From Faecalibacterium sp. CAG:74 (lineage in GTDB: Bacteria > Bacillota > Clostridia > Christensenellales > Aristaeellaceae): 8,814 nucleotides of DNA. This document shows, piece after piece, positions 1-5,683 of the stretch (its first letter is position 1; every line of letters begins with the position of its first letter). The stretch is from the NCBI GenBank assembly GCA_000437595.1, contig FR899813.1, forward strand, positions 19,015 to 27,828, given 5' to 3'. The position numbers were made by a program, and so were the translations under genes. The notes beneath the pieces were generated by a model, which worked only from the letters and a program-made list of their open reading frames with translations, made no database searches and had not been told where the DNA came from.

Positions 1-1178
1 AGCGTCGTGTAGCCGTCCACAGAGGTGGAAGCAGTCGCCGTCGGCATGGAGCTGGCAGCAATCGCCGCGTCGGAATAGAGGCGGTTCAGGGTGGATGTGC
101 CTGCTTTGCCGTCCGCCTTCAGGCCGTTCGCCGTCTGGAAGGCAATCACTGCCGCCTTTGTCGCGTCGCCGAAAGAGCCGTCCGCTGTGCCGGTCAGGTA
201 GCCCAAGGATTTCAGGCGCGTCTGCATCGCCTTGACGGCGCCGCTGTTCTTCATGCCGGACTCCAGCGTCGTGCCGATGGAGGACACGGGCGTGGAGGAT
301 TTCGCCGCGGAGGAAGAATACAGCGTTTGCAGCGTCGAAGGGCCGGCAACACCGTCCGTATACAGGCTCTTGTACTTTTTCTGGAACGCCTTGACGGCGT
401 ATTCTGTCGCACCCTCGTAGTTGCCGTCCGGCGAACCCGCCATCCAGCCCAGTTCAATCAGGCGCGCCTGCAGCGTGCGGACGCGTGTGCCGGACGAACC
501 ACTCTGGAGATAATACTCAGTGGAGAGGTTTGGGGTCGCGGTGGTTTTCGGCTTGGGGGTTGCGGTCTTGCGCGGAGTAGCGGTTGCGGCGGCTGCCTTG
601 ACAGCGTTGGAGCTGTTCAGCTTTGCCATCGTCGATTTGCCCGCGATGCCGTCCACCAGCAGATTGTTGCGGTCTTGGAACGCACGCAGCGCCTTCTCCG
701 TCGCGTCGCCGAAATCGCCGTCCACGCTGCCGGTGTAGTAGCCCAGCTGCTTCAAGCGGCGCTGGAGCGTCTTGACGTCAGCGCCGGACGAGCCTTTTTT
801 GAGAACGGCAGCCGCAGTCGGCGTGGGCGTTGCGGTCGGACGCGCGGTGGTGGCGACGCTGCCGGGCGGCGTGGTCACCACGGTGACAATGCCGTTGGAG
901 GTAATCACGCCCGGCTGCGTCGTCGGCGTAGCGGTGTTCGTGCCGAAATTGAAAACGGATTCAACCGTCGGCGTGGGCGAAGGAGTGGGCGTAGCGGTGC
1001 GCTGGGGCGCTGTGACAGCAACCGTATTGTAAACAACACCCTGATTGGACAGGTCGCCCGACAGGTCGTCCGGCGGCACAAAGCAGCCCGTCAGCGTCAT
1101 GGACAGCGCCAAAACGCCGCACAGGGCAGCGCCCTTGAAAATGCGGTTGCGAGTAGTTGCAGCGGCATGATTCTTCAT
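1..1178 (-). CDS. Lipoprotein with three peptidoglycan-binding (PG_binding_1-like) domains, 3' end outside window
   Basis: The frame is open from an ATG at 1178 to the window edge, giving 392 residues with no stop, so the C-terminus is missing. Residues 1-31 form a basic, then hydrophobic signal peptide ending in a lipobox (LTGC, lipidated Cys32), so the mature protein should be anchored on the outer face of the membrane. A Thr/Pro-rich linker follows (about 58-122). Three PG_binding_1-type repeats are visible at about 126-188, 223-287 and 304-369. Each has the pattern V-x-x-(L/M)-Q-x-R-L, LG, DG, AT, AFQ, DG-x-AG, ST. Repeats 1 and 3 are closest; they share a 15-nt identical stretch at 160-174 and 700-714, exactly 540 bp (180 codons) apart. 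Such domains bind cell-wall peptidoglycan and often accompany a hydrolase domain, which could lie past the window. A GGAAGGG-type RBS lies about 12 nt upstream. The specific role is unknown. Confidence 0.9.
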   Translation of the reverse strand, partial: MKNHAAATTRNRIFKGAALCGVLALSMTLTGCFVPPDDLSGDLSNQGVVYNTVAVTAPQRTATPTPSPTPTVESVFNFGTNTATPTTQPGVITSNGIVTVVTTPPGSVATTARPTATPTPTAAAVLKKGSSGADVKTLQRRLKQLGYYTGSVDGDFGDATEKALRAFQDRNNLLVDGIAGKSTMAKLNSSNAVKAAAATATPRKTATPKPKTTATPNLSTEYYLQSGSSGTRVRTLQARLIELGWMAGSPDGNYEGATEYAVKAFQKKYKSLYTDGVAGPSTLQTLYSSSAAKSSTPVSSIGTTLESGMKNSGAVKAMQTRLKSLGYLTGTADGSFGDATKAAVIAFQTANGLKADGKAGTSTLNRLYSDAAIAASSMPTATASTSVDGYTT

Positions 1179-1227
1179 GATGATAATTCCCTTCCTTCAC
1201 ACTCAGGGCGAGCGGAGCAAGCGTTAT

Positions 1228-1254
1228 CCTCCCGCCGGATTTGCCGGAAAGAGG
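1228..1254 (-). promoter_or_regulatory. Leader hairpin 2 upstream of the PG-binding lipoprotein gene
   Basis: On the minus strand, 11-nt arms (1254-1244 and 1238-1228) pair at 10 of 11 positions, including two G-U pairs, around a 5-nt loop (CAAAT). No T-run follows, so it is not an ordinary terminator. The 3' arm contains GGGAGG, an SD-like string buried in the stem, but no sensible reading frame starts after it. It may affect mRNA stability or regulation. No known riboswitch class was recognised. Confidence 0.4.
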
Positions 1255-1257
1255 CGT

Positions 1258-1273
1258 ATGGGCAATCGCCCAT
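1258..1273 (-). promoter_or_regulatory. Perfect hairpin at the predicted transcript 5' end
   Basis: ATGGGC-GATT-GCCCAT on the minus strand forms a perfect 6-bp stem with a 4-nt loop. The predicted transcription start, about 7 nt after the -10 box, falls near 1271. The stem would therefore lie at the very 5' end of the mRNA (a stabilising structure), or the DNA palindrome could be an operator at +1. Confidence 0.4.
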
Positions 1274-1277
1274 CTAT

Positions 1278-1306
1278 ATTGTACACATTTATCGGGCAGT
1301 GTGCAA
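1278..1306 (-). promoter_or_regulatory. Sigma-A-type promoter for the PG-binding lipoprotein gene
   Basis: On the minus strand, -35 TTGCAC (1306-1301), a 17-bp spacer and -10 TACAAT (1283-1278) match the sigma-70/A consensus at 4 of 6 and 5 of 6 positions. The predicted start near 1271 gives a leader of about 93 nt. Confidence 0.75.
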
Positions 1307-1320
1307 GGGCTAAATTGCAC
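1301..1320. repeat. Inverted repeat overlapping the -35 box
   Basis: GTGCAA, 8 nt, TTGCAC: a perfect 6-bp inverted repeat. One arm (1301-1306) is the -35 hexamer of the lipoprotein promoter. The position suits a repressor operator, but 6-bp arms can arise by chance. Confidence 0.35.
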
Positions 1321-1414
1321 TTCCCATGCCGGAAAGTGGCGAAAAGCCCGCACCCTCCAATGATATAACGAAACAAGCGGCGCTTTTCCTCCCTTTCCGC
1401 TGGATTAGACGGAG

Positions 1415-1435
1415 AAAAACGCGGATTTGTTCCGC
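1415..1435 (-). terminator. Weak second terminator-like hairpin after mrp
   Basis: On the minus strand GCGGA-ACAAA-TCCGC (1435-1421) is followed by G and five T's (1419-1415). The 5-bp stem is short. It lies about 65 nt past the main mrp terminator and could act as a back-up. Confidence 0.35.
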
Positions 1436-1497
1436 TGAATCAACTATTATTCGACATGTGTGCCTGATTTTCCTGCTGCGAGAACCGTTTCGATATG

Positions 1498-1525
1498 AAA
1501 AACCCCGCCGGAGGATTCCGACGGG
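1498..1525 (-). terminator. Intrinsic terminator of mrp
   Basis: On the minus strand a 9-bp stem (CCCGTCGGA paired with TCCGGCGGG, one G-T pair, loop ATCC; 1525-1504) is followed by G and TTTTT (1502-1498). It begins 7 nt after the mrp stop codon. It probably ends transcripts from the mrp promoter and any read-through from the upstream genes. Confidence 0.85.
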
Positions 1526-1531
1526 ATTCGA

Positions 1532-2377
1532 TTATTCGTGCTTGCGAACCTTGCATTTCAGCACGGCATCGACTGCTTTGCCCATTTCCGGCAGCTGAAT
1601 GTCCATCAAGCGGCCTTCGTCGCACTTCTTCGCGATTTCGGGCTGAATCGGCAATTGCGCCAGCATCGGCAGTCCATACTGCTTTGCGACATCCGCCGTG
1701 CGCCCTTCGCCGAAGGGGTACAGCCGCTTGCCGCAGTCCGGGCAGGTCATGTACGCCATGTTCTCCACCAGCCCCAGTACCGGGATGTTCATCATCTGCG
1801 CCATTTTGACGGCTTTCTCCACAATCATGCCGACCAGCTCCTGCGGGCTTAAGACAATCACGATGCCATCCACCGGCAGCGACTGGAACACCGTCAGCGG
1901 CACGTCGCCCGTTCCCGGCGGCATATCCACATACAGGCAGTCCACATCCCCCCAGCACACATCCGTCCAGAACTGCTTCACCGTGCCCGCAATCAGGCTG
2001 CCGCGCCAGATAACGGGGTCGGTGTCGTGCTCCAGCAGCAGGTTGATGGACATAACCTTCACGCCGTTTTCGGCTTCCTGCGGCAGGATGCCCAGCTCAT
2101 TGCCGACCGCCTTGTCGTGGATGCCCAGAATGCGCGGCATACTCGGCCCGGTGATGTCCGCATCCAGTACCCCGGCGATTTTCCCGCGCCGCGCCGTTTC
2201 GCACGCGAGCAGACCTGTCACCAGTGATTTTCCCACGCCGCCTTTGCCGCTGACAACGCCGATGACCTTCTTCACCCGGCTGCCCGCGTTTGCCGGGGCA
2301 AGCAAACTCTGCGGCTTTTGCCGCGATGCGCACGCGCTCCCGCATGAGGAGCAGTCATGCGTACATTCTTCTGCCAT
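1532..2377 (-). CDS. mrp: Mrp/NBP35 (ApbC)-family P-loop ATPase, Fe-S cluster carrier
   Basis: A 281-residue cytoplasmic P-loop ATPase of the Mrp/NBP35/ApbC family, whose dimers carry and transfer [4Fe-4S] clusters to apo-proteins. The N-terminus has a four-Cys cluster C-x3-C-x2-C-x3-C (Cys5, 9, 12, 16), a common Firmicute variant. The deviant Walker A SGKGGVGKS is at 43-51, DADITGPSMP at 72-81, DMPPGTGD at 151-158, and the bridging-cluster CPDC at 212-215. Length is normal for the family. The start at 2377 gives MAEECTHDC, the usual family beginning; an ATG directly before it (2380) is equally possible. An AGAGGTGA RBS lies just upstream. The longer frame from 2437 is excluded because that codon sits in the -35 box of the promoter. 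Monocistronic expression is likely, with possible read-through from the GyrI-like gene. Confidence 0.95.
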   Translation of the reverse strand: MAEECTHDCSSCGSACASRQKPQSLLAPANAGSRVKKVIGVVSGKGGVGKSLVTGLLACETARRGKIAGVLDADITGPSMPRILGIHDKAVGNELGILPQEAENGVKVMSINLLLEHDTDPVIWRGSLIAGTVKQFWTDVCWGDVDCLYVDMPPGTGDVPLTVFQSLPVDGIVIVLSPQELVGMIVEKAVKMAQMMNIPVLGLVENMAYMTCPDCGKRLYPFGEGRTADVAKQYGLPMLAQLPIQPEIAKKCDEGRLMDIQLPEMGKAVDAVLKCKVRKHE

Positions 2378-2408
2378 CATGTTCACCTCTGCATCAGATT
2401 CATGGGGT

Positions 2409-2437
2409 ATTATAGCATCCGTTTGGGAATGCGTCAA
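2409..2437 (-). promoter_or_regulatory. Sigma-A promoter of mrp
   Basis: On the minus strand, -35 TTGACG (2437-2432), a 17-bp spacer and a consensus -10 TATAAT (2414-2409). The predicted start near 2402 gives a leader of about 22-25 nt. The promoter fits almost entirely in the 61-64 nt between the GyrI-like stop and the mrp start. Confidence 0.85.
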
Positions 2438-2441
2438 GCTG

Positions 2442-2918
2442 TCATAATGCCCGAATCGGGAAGTACAGATACTCCTGCTGCGTTTTCGGGTCGGTGAATT
2501 CCTGCACTGCGCCGACGAGCTTCACGCCGTTTTCGCGGAAGTAATCGACCATGCGGCTGAACGTGTCCGCGCGGCGATTCTCTATGGCGAGGTACTCATA
2601 CCCCGGCACGACCCACTTCGTCCATCCGTCCGGCACTTCCGCGTCGATGGAACATTCCACGCCCGCGAGGTACAAACCGCGCGAGAAGCCGTCTGTCCAC
2701 GGCAGGAACGAACGGGTTTCGTCGCTCATCACGCCCCAAATGCCGAGCAGCGCGCCGTTTTCGTCGCGGCTGGCGACGGGGGAGACTTCGTCGAAGTGGG
2801 CGTTTGCGTCCGACCAGAGCATGGGGATGAAGCCTTCGCCGTCGTCTGTCGAGCCTTCGATGCCGATAACGGCAAAGGAGGGCTTGACGATTTTCTGAAT
2901 GTTGAGGGATGATTCCAT
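2442..2918 (-). CDS. Stand-alone GyrI-like / AraC effector-binding-domain protein
   Basis: A 158-residue protein matching the GyrI-like small-molecule-binding fold, the effector domain of AraC- and MerR-type regulators such as Rob and BmrR. Recognisable features are the N-terminal strand (KIVKPSFAVIGIEG, 10-23), GIWGVMSDE (59-67), LAGVEC (84-89), the W-V-V-P-G-Y-E-Y strand (102-109), and the end F-T-D-P-K-T-Q-Q-E-Y-L-Y-F-P-I with conserved Glu149. No helix-turn-helix is present, so it does not bind DNA by that route. Single-domain members are known to bind small molecules or, for SbmC/GyrI, to protect DNA gyrase; some hydrolyse xenobiotics. Function here is unassigned. GGAGGT lies 6 nt before the ATG. 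The gene starts 21 nt after the upstream membrane-protein stop and is probably co-transcribed with it and the ABC ATPase. No terminator follows. Confidence 0.85.
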   Translation of the reverse strand: MESSLNIQKIVKPSFAVIGIEGSTDDGEGFIPMLWSDANAHFDEVSPVASRDENGALLGIWGVMSDETRSFLPWTDGFSRGLYLAGVECSIDAEVPDGWTKWVVPGYEYLAIENRRADTFSRMVDYFRENGVKLVGAVQEFTDPKTQQEYLYFPIRAL

Positions 2919-2939
2919 GCTGATACCTCCGATGCTATC

Positions 2940-4088
2940 CTATTCCCGATTCCGCCACAAGTCATTCTTGCGAATCTTTACCCGCGGAATGCTCGTCGTC
3001 AAGTCCACTTCATATATGTCTTCCTCCGTCGGATGCAGAATCACATGCGCCTTCTGCCCCAGCGCCGGTTCAATGGTGGACGTATGAAACAAAATCAGCG
3101 CATTCCCAGTGCTCGGATGCGTACATTGCAGCTCAATAAAGAAGCAATTGCGTTTGACGGGTGCAGTGTAGCTGACGGTCGCTGCCGTGTGCAGCCCGAT
3201 TCGCCGCAGTTCCCAGCGCGGCTTCAGGCGCTGGAAGAAATCGACGATGGCGGCAGGGGAGAAGGATTGCAGCGTCGTGCGGCGCAGGAGCAGAGCGCCC
3301 GCGAGCATCCACAGCGGCAGCGGCGCCGACGCAAGCAGCGCACTGGGATAGCCCAGCGCAGCGCCCGCAATGCCGATGGCGCACAACACTTCCAGCGCGA
3401 CGAACGTCCACCGGGAGAAGAAGCAGTGCCGGTGCAGCGCGTTCGCCGCCGCCCAGCCCAGCACGATGCCCCACGCCAGCGGCGCGAGCAGCAGCACGAA
3501 CCCGGCGAACGATGCGCCCGTTGACCCGCGCGACATCAGATGAACACCGCTGAATGCCAGGCCCCCAAGCAGCAGATAGAACCCCGCCCAGCTGTACGGG
3601 CAGAGCAGAAACGCCTGCCAGAGCGGCGTTGCGCCCTCCACGGCATAGCGGACGGATGCGCGCAGGTAACGGCAGGCATACAGCGTCAAATGTACTATCA
3701 GTTTTGGCACCCACAGCAGCGCATCCAGCAGCATGTTCAGCAAGTCACCGACCCCATGCGGACGGCGGAAGGGGAAATCCGGGCGCGCAGAACGGAGCAA
3801 TTGCATCGTCCTGCGCAGCGATTCGCCCAGCGGCGGCAGACGGAATTTCCGTTTCGGGGGCGCGGACGGCGTGTCCGGAGGCACATCGAACGGGATGTCT
3901 GGCGGCATGGTGTCGAACGAATCCTCCGCAGGGTACGGGATGAACTCCTCAGGCGAATAATACTCGCGCGTTCGGCGTCGGCGCGGGGGTTCGTCCGCAT
4001 TCATGCGGCGGCGGCAGGGCGCGGCTTCGTTTTCCTCCGGCGTATACACCCGGTCAGCCCGGCGTCGGCGCGGCGTCTGCTCACTCAT
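2940..4088 (-). CDS. Arg/Pro-rich multi-pass membrane protein of unknown family
   Basis: 382 residues; I do not recognise the family. Residues 1-110 are hydrophilic, disordered-looking and rich in Arg and Pro, with a duplicated motif PRRRR-x4-Y-(T/S)-PEE at 6-19 and 35-48. The duplication also shows in DNA as a 14-nt identity at 3973-3986 and 4060-4073, 87 bp apart. Hydrophobic segments follow at about 116-138, 161-184, 192-215, 228-252 and 256-268. The C-terminal soluble domain (about 270-382) is beta-rich, with strands such as NCFFIELQC and NALILFHTS. The start at 4088 is chosen because its ATGA overlaps the TGA of the ABC ATPase gene and GGGAGG lies 7 nt upstream; a longer frame from 4166 would run deep into that gene. 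Tight coupling suggests the two products act together. It does not resemble the usual ABC-2 permease with six membrane spans. Confidence 0.8.
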   Translation of the reverse strand: MSEQTPRRRRADRVYTPEENEAAPCRRRMNADEPPRRRRTREYYSPEEFIPYPAEDSFDTMPPDIPFDVPPDTPSAPPKRKFRLPPLGESLRRTMQLLRSARPDFPFRRPHGVGDLLNMLLDALLWVPKLIVHLTLYACRYLRASVRYAVEGATPLWQAFLLCPYSWAGFYLLLGGLAFSGVHLMSRGSTGASFAGFVLLLAPLAWGIVLGWAAANALHRHCFFSRWTFVALEVLCAIGIAGAALGYPSALLASAPLPLWMLAGALLLRRTTLQSFSPAAIVDFFQRLKPRWELRRIGLHTAATVSYTAPVKRNCFFIELQCTHPSTGNALILFHTSTIEPALGQKAHVILHPTEEDIYEVDLTTSIPRVKIRKNDLWRNRE

Positions 4089-4813
4089 GGGGCTGCCTCC
4101 CTTTCGTATGCGTCGCACAGGGACTTTGCGTCGCCCTGCGCGCGGATTCTGCCATGCTCCAGCCAAATCACGCGGTCGCAGAGTTCGCGAATCTGGCTTA
4201 AATTATGGCTGACGAACAGCACTGTCGCGCCGCCGGACATGAGCTCAAGCATCCGCGCGCGGCTCTTGCGCTGGAAACGCTCGTCGCCGACGGCAAGAAT
4301 TTCGTCCACAATCAGAATATCAGGCTGAACGACGGTGGCGATGGAGAAAGCCAGACGCGCGAGCATTCCGGACGAGTACGTTTTCAGCGGACGGTCGATG
4401 AAACGATCGAGTTCGCTGTACGCAATGATTTCCGGCGCTTTGTCGTGCAGAAAATCCTTCGGGTAGCCAAGAATTGCGCCGTTAAGGAAGATGTTCTCCC
4501 GCCCGGTGAGTTCCGCGTCGAAGCCGCTGCCGAGTTCGAGCATGGGCACAAGCGTGCCCTGCAGGGCGACGCTGCCGCTGGTGGGCGGGTAAATGCCGCT
4601 GATGATTTTGAGCAGGGTGGATTTTCCCGCGCCGTTATGGCCAATCAGCCCGGTGACACTGCCCTTTTCGGCGATGAAGGATACATCATCGAGGGCGCGG
4701 AAGGTGGTGGTATGCGTCTGGCGGCGGAGGGTGTCGACGACAAACTCCTTGAGGTTGGTGGTGCGGTTCTGGTCGATGCGGAAATCCATCGTGATGTGCC
4801 GGGCTTCTACCAA
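4085..4813 (-). CDS. TagH/Wzt-like polysaccharide-export ABC transporter ATP-binding protein
   Basis: A 242-residue ABC ATPase of the teichoic-acid / O-antigen / capsule export class (TagH, Wzt, KpsT, RfbE). Walker A GHNGAGKST is at 58-66, the signature YSSGM at 146-150, Walker B ILIVDE at 166-171, the D-loop region AVGD at 174-177 and the H-loop His203. The MLELGSGF stretch (91-98) and LAVGDERFQRKS (173-184) are hallmarks of this class. It lacks the extra C-terminal glycan-binding domain of long Wzt proteins. The start is TTG at 4813, supported by AAGGAGGTGA (4829-4820) at good spacing and by MVEARHITMDFR fitting the family N-terminus. In known systems it energises an ABC-2 permease that moves lipid-linked glycan. 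No such permease is adjacent; the next gene overlaps by 4 nt and encodes an unrecognised membrane protein. The glycan substrate is unknown. Confidence 0.9.
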   Translation of the reverse strand: MVEARHITMDFRIDQNRTTNLKEFVVDTLRRQTHTTTFRALDDVSFIAEKGSVTGLIGHNGAGKSTLLKIISGIYPPTSGSVALQGTLVPMLELGSGFDAELTGRENIFLNGAILGYPKDFLHDKAPEIIAYSELDRFIDRPLKTYSSGMLARLAFSIATVVQPDILIVDEILAVGDERFQRKSRARMLELMSGGATVLFVSHNLSQIRELCDRVIWLEHGRIRAQGDAKSLCDAYEREAAP

Positions 4814-4819
4814 GGGGAT

Positions 4820-4829
4820 TCACCTCCTT
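4820..4829 (-). promoter_or_regulatory. Near-perfect ribosome binding site for the TTG-started ABC ATPase
   Basis: AAGGAGGTGA on the minus strand matches the anti-SD end of 16S rRNA over ten bases. The AGGAGG core ends 9 nt before the TTG start at 4813. It decides the start, since no ATG lies at suitable spacing. An imperfect palindrome CGAAA-AA-TTTCG (4831-4842) lies just upstream of it in the leader. Confidence 0.75.
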
Positions 4830-4934
4830 GCGAAAAATTTCGTGCAATAAGAATGGTGTATTATTCTCCACCAACCAAGAAAAATCCTCTTGCCAAATGC
4901 AAAACTGACAGAAATTCCTTTCTGCTTCCGCCCC

Positions 4935-4963
4935 TTGACGGGAGGGCGCCGGTGGGCTATACT
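4935..4963 (+). promoter_or_regulatory. Sigma-A promoter of the trmO-M28-M28 operon
   Basis: -35 TTGACG (4935-4940), a 17-bp spacer and -10 TATACT (4958-4963), each 5 of 6 to consensus. The predicted start near 4970 leaves a leader of about 24 nt before the trmO ATG. No equally clear promoter was found for the divergent ABC ATPase gene; TAATAC-like sequence exists on the minus strand there but without a matching -35. Confidence 0.8.
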
Positions 4964-4993
4964 TATCCCGTATGGAAAAGGGGAGGAATCCGG

Positions 4994-5683
4994 ATGGAAA
5001 TCATTGCACGAATCGAAAACGGCTTTCGGGAGAAATTCGGCGTGCCGCGGCAGTCGGGGCTTGTGCCGGAGGTGATTTCCCGCGTCGTGATGGCGGAAAA
5101 GTACAGCGTCCGCGAGGCGTTCCGCGGCATTGAGGATTACTCCCACCTGTGGCTGCTCTGGGAGTTCGACCGCGCGCAGCAGGATGATTGGCGGCCGACT
5201 GTGCGTCCGCCGCGGCTGGGCGGCAATACCCGATTGGGCGTGTTCGCGACGCGCTCGCCGTTCCGCCCGAACCGCATCGGTTTGACGGTTGTCCGCTTGA
5301 TTCGCATGGAGGAGGAGAACGGGCGCATCACGCTCGTCGTCTCCGGCGCGGATTTGATGGACGGCACGCCAATTGTGGACATCAAGCCGTACCTGCCGTA
5401 TGTGGACAGTGTGCCGGATGCCATCGGCGGGTTCACCGAGCAGACCGAACGCCATCGCCTGACGGTGGATTTTCCGGAGAAGCTCAAAAAGTATGTTCCC
5501 AAGCAGAACCTGCCCGCCGTGATGGGCTTGCTCGCGCAAGACCCGCGCCCGGCGTATCAGCATGACGGAAAGCGCGTGTACGGCGTGCCGTATGGCGAGG
5601 TGGATATTCGCTTTGTCGTCGAGGGAGACATGCTGACGGTGGTGGAGGTCGTGCCGTACACGGAAAAGGAACAGAAAAAATGA
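4994..5683 (+). CDS. trmO: tRNA (N6-threonylcarbamoyladenosine-37 N6-)methyltransferase TrmO (TsaA family)
   Basis: 229 residues, full length for the TrmO/TsaA (YaeB, UPF0066) family. In E. coli TrmO uses S-adenosylmethionine to methylate t6A37 to m6t6A37 in tRNA-Thr(GGU), which improves anticodon decoding. Diagnostic motifs are GVFATRSPFRPNRIGL at 82-97, GADLMDGTPIVDIKPYLPY at 118-136, and the C-terminal-domain motif DPRPAY at 183-188. The ATG at 4994 is chosen because GGGAGG (4981-4986) lies 7 nt upstream and the promoter ends near 4970. The frame stays open upstream to 4205, but that part is antisense to the ABC gene. It is first in an operon; its TGA overlaps the ATG of the next gene (ATGA), which implies translational coupling to the M28 peptidases. 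Confidence 0.95.
   Translation: MEIIARIENGFREKFGVPRQSGLVPEVISRVVMAEKYSVREAFRGIEDYSHLWLLWEFDRAQQDDWRPTVRPPRLGGNTRLGVFATRSPFRPNRIGLTVVRLIRMEEENGRITLVVSGADLMDGTPIVDIKPYLPYVDSVPDAIGGFTEQTERHRLTVDFPEKLKKYVPKQNLPAVMGLLAQDPRPAYQHDGKRVYGVPYGEVDIRFVVEGDMLTVVEVVPYTEKEQKK

Larger units (their letters stand above)
1179..1531. other. Intergenic region between mrp and the PG-binding lipoprotein gene
   Basis: No convincing gene lies in these 353 bases. Reading on the minus strand, the region holds the mrp terminator (1498-1525), a second weak terminator-like hairpin (1415-1435), about 90 bp in which I see nothing, a 6-bp inverted repeat overlapping the -35 box (1301-1320), a sigma-A-like promoter (1278-1306), and a leader of about 93 nt with two hairpins before the lipoprotein ATG. 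Short open frames here lack a plausible RBS or overlap the lipoprotein gene out of frame. Confidence 0.7.

Noticed and set aside
1..1178. Regular Thr/Pro and PG-binding repeats as a tandem DNA repeat or CRISPR-like array
   Set aside because: The repeats follow codon phase and encode PG-binding domains and linkers; there are no short identical repeats with unique spacers.
327..1313. Plus-strand open frame of 328 codons
   Set aside because: It is antisense to the lipoprotein gene, is Arg/Gly/Ala-rich with no recognisable domain and runs through the lipoprotein promoter. High GC content commonly keeps such antisense frames open.
961..1353. Minus-strand open frame of 130 codons upstream of and overlapping the lipoprotein gene
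   Set aside because: Its GTG start directly touches the SD-like GGAGG with no spacing, it lies upstream of the mapped-looking promoter and it overlaps the lipoprotein gene in another frame.
2422..2430. TTTGGGAAT shared by the mrp promoter spacer and the 8205-8213 repeat arm
   Set aside because: A single 9-nt match in 8.8 kb, in the spacer of one promoter only, is too weak after looking at many pairs; treated as chance.
3540..4328. Plus-strand open frame of 262 codons
   Set aside because: It is antisense to the ABC ATPase and membrane protein genes, whose frames carry clear motifs and ribosome binding sites.
4205..4993. Upstream extension of trmO to a 492-residue protein
   Set aside because: The extension is antisense to the ABC ATPase gene and crosses the trmO promoter. 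The ATG at 4994 has a good RBS and matches the family N-terminus.
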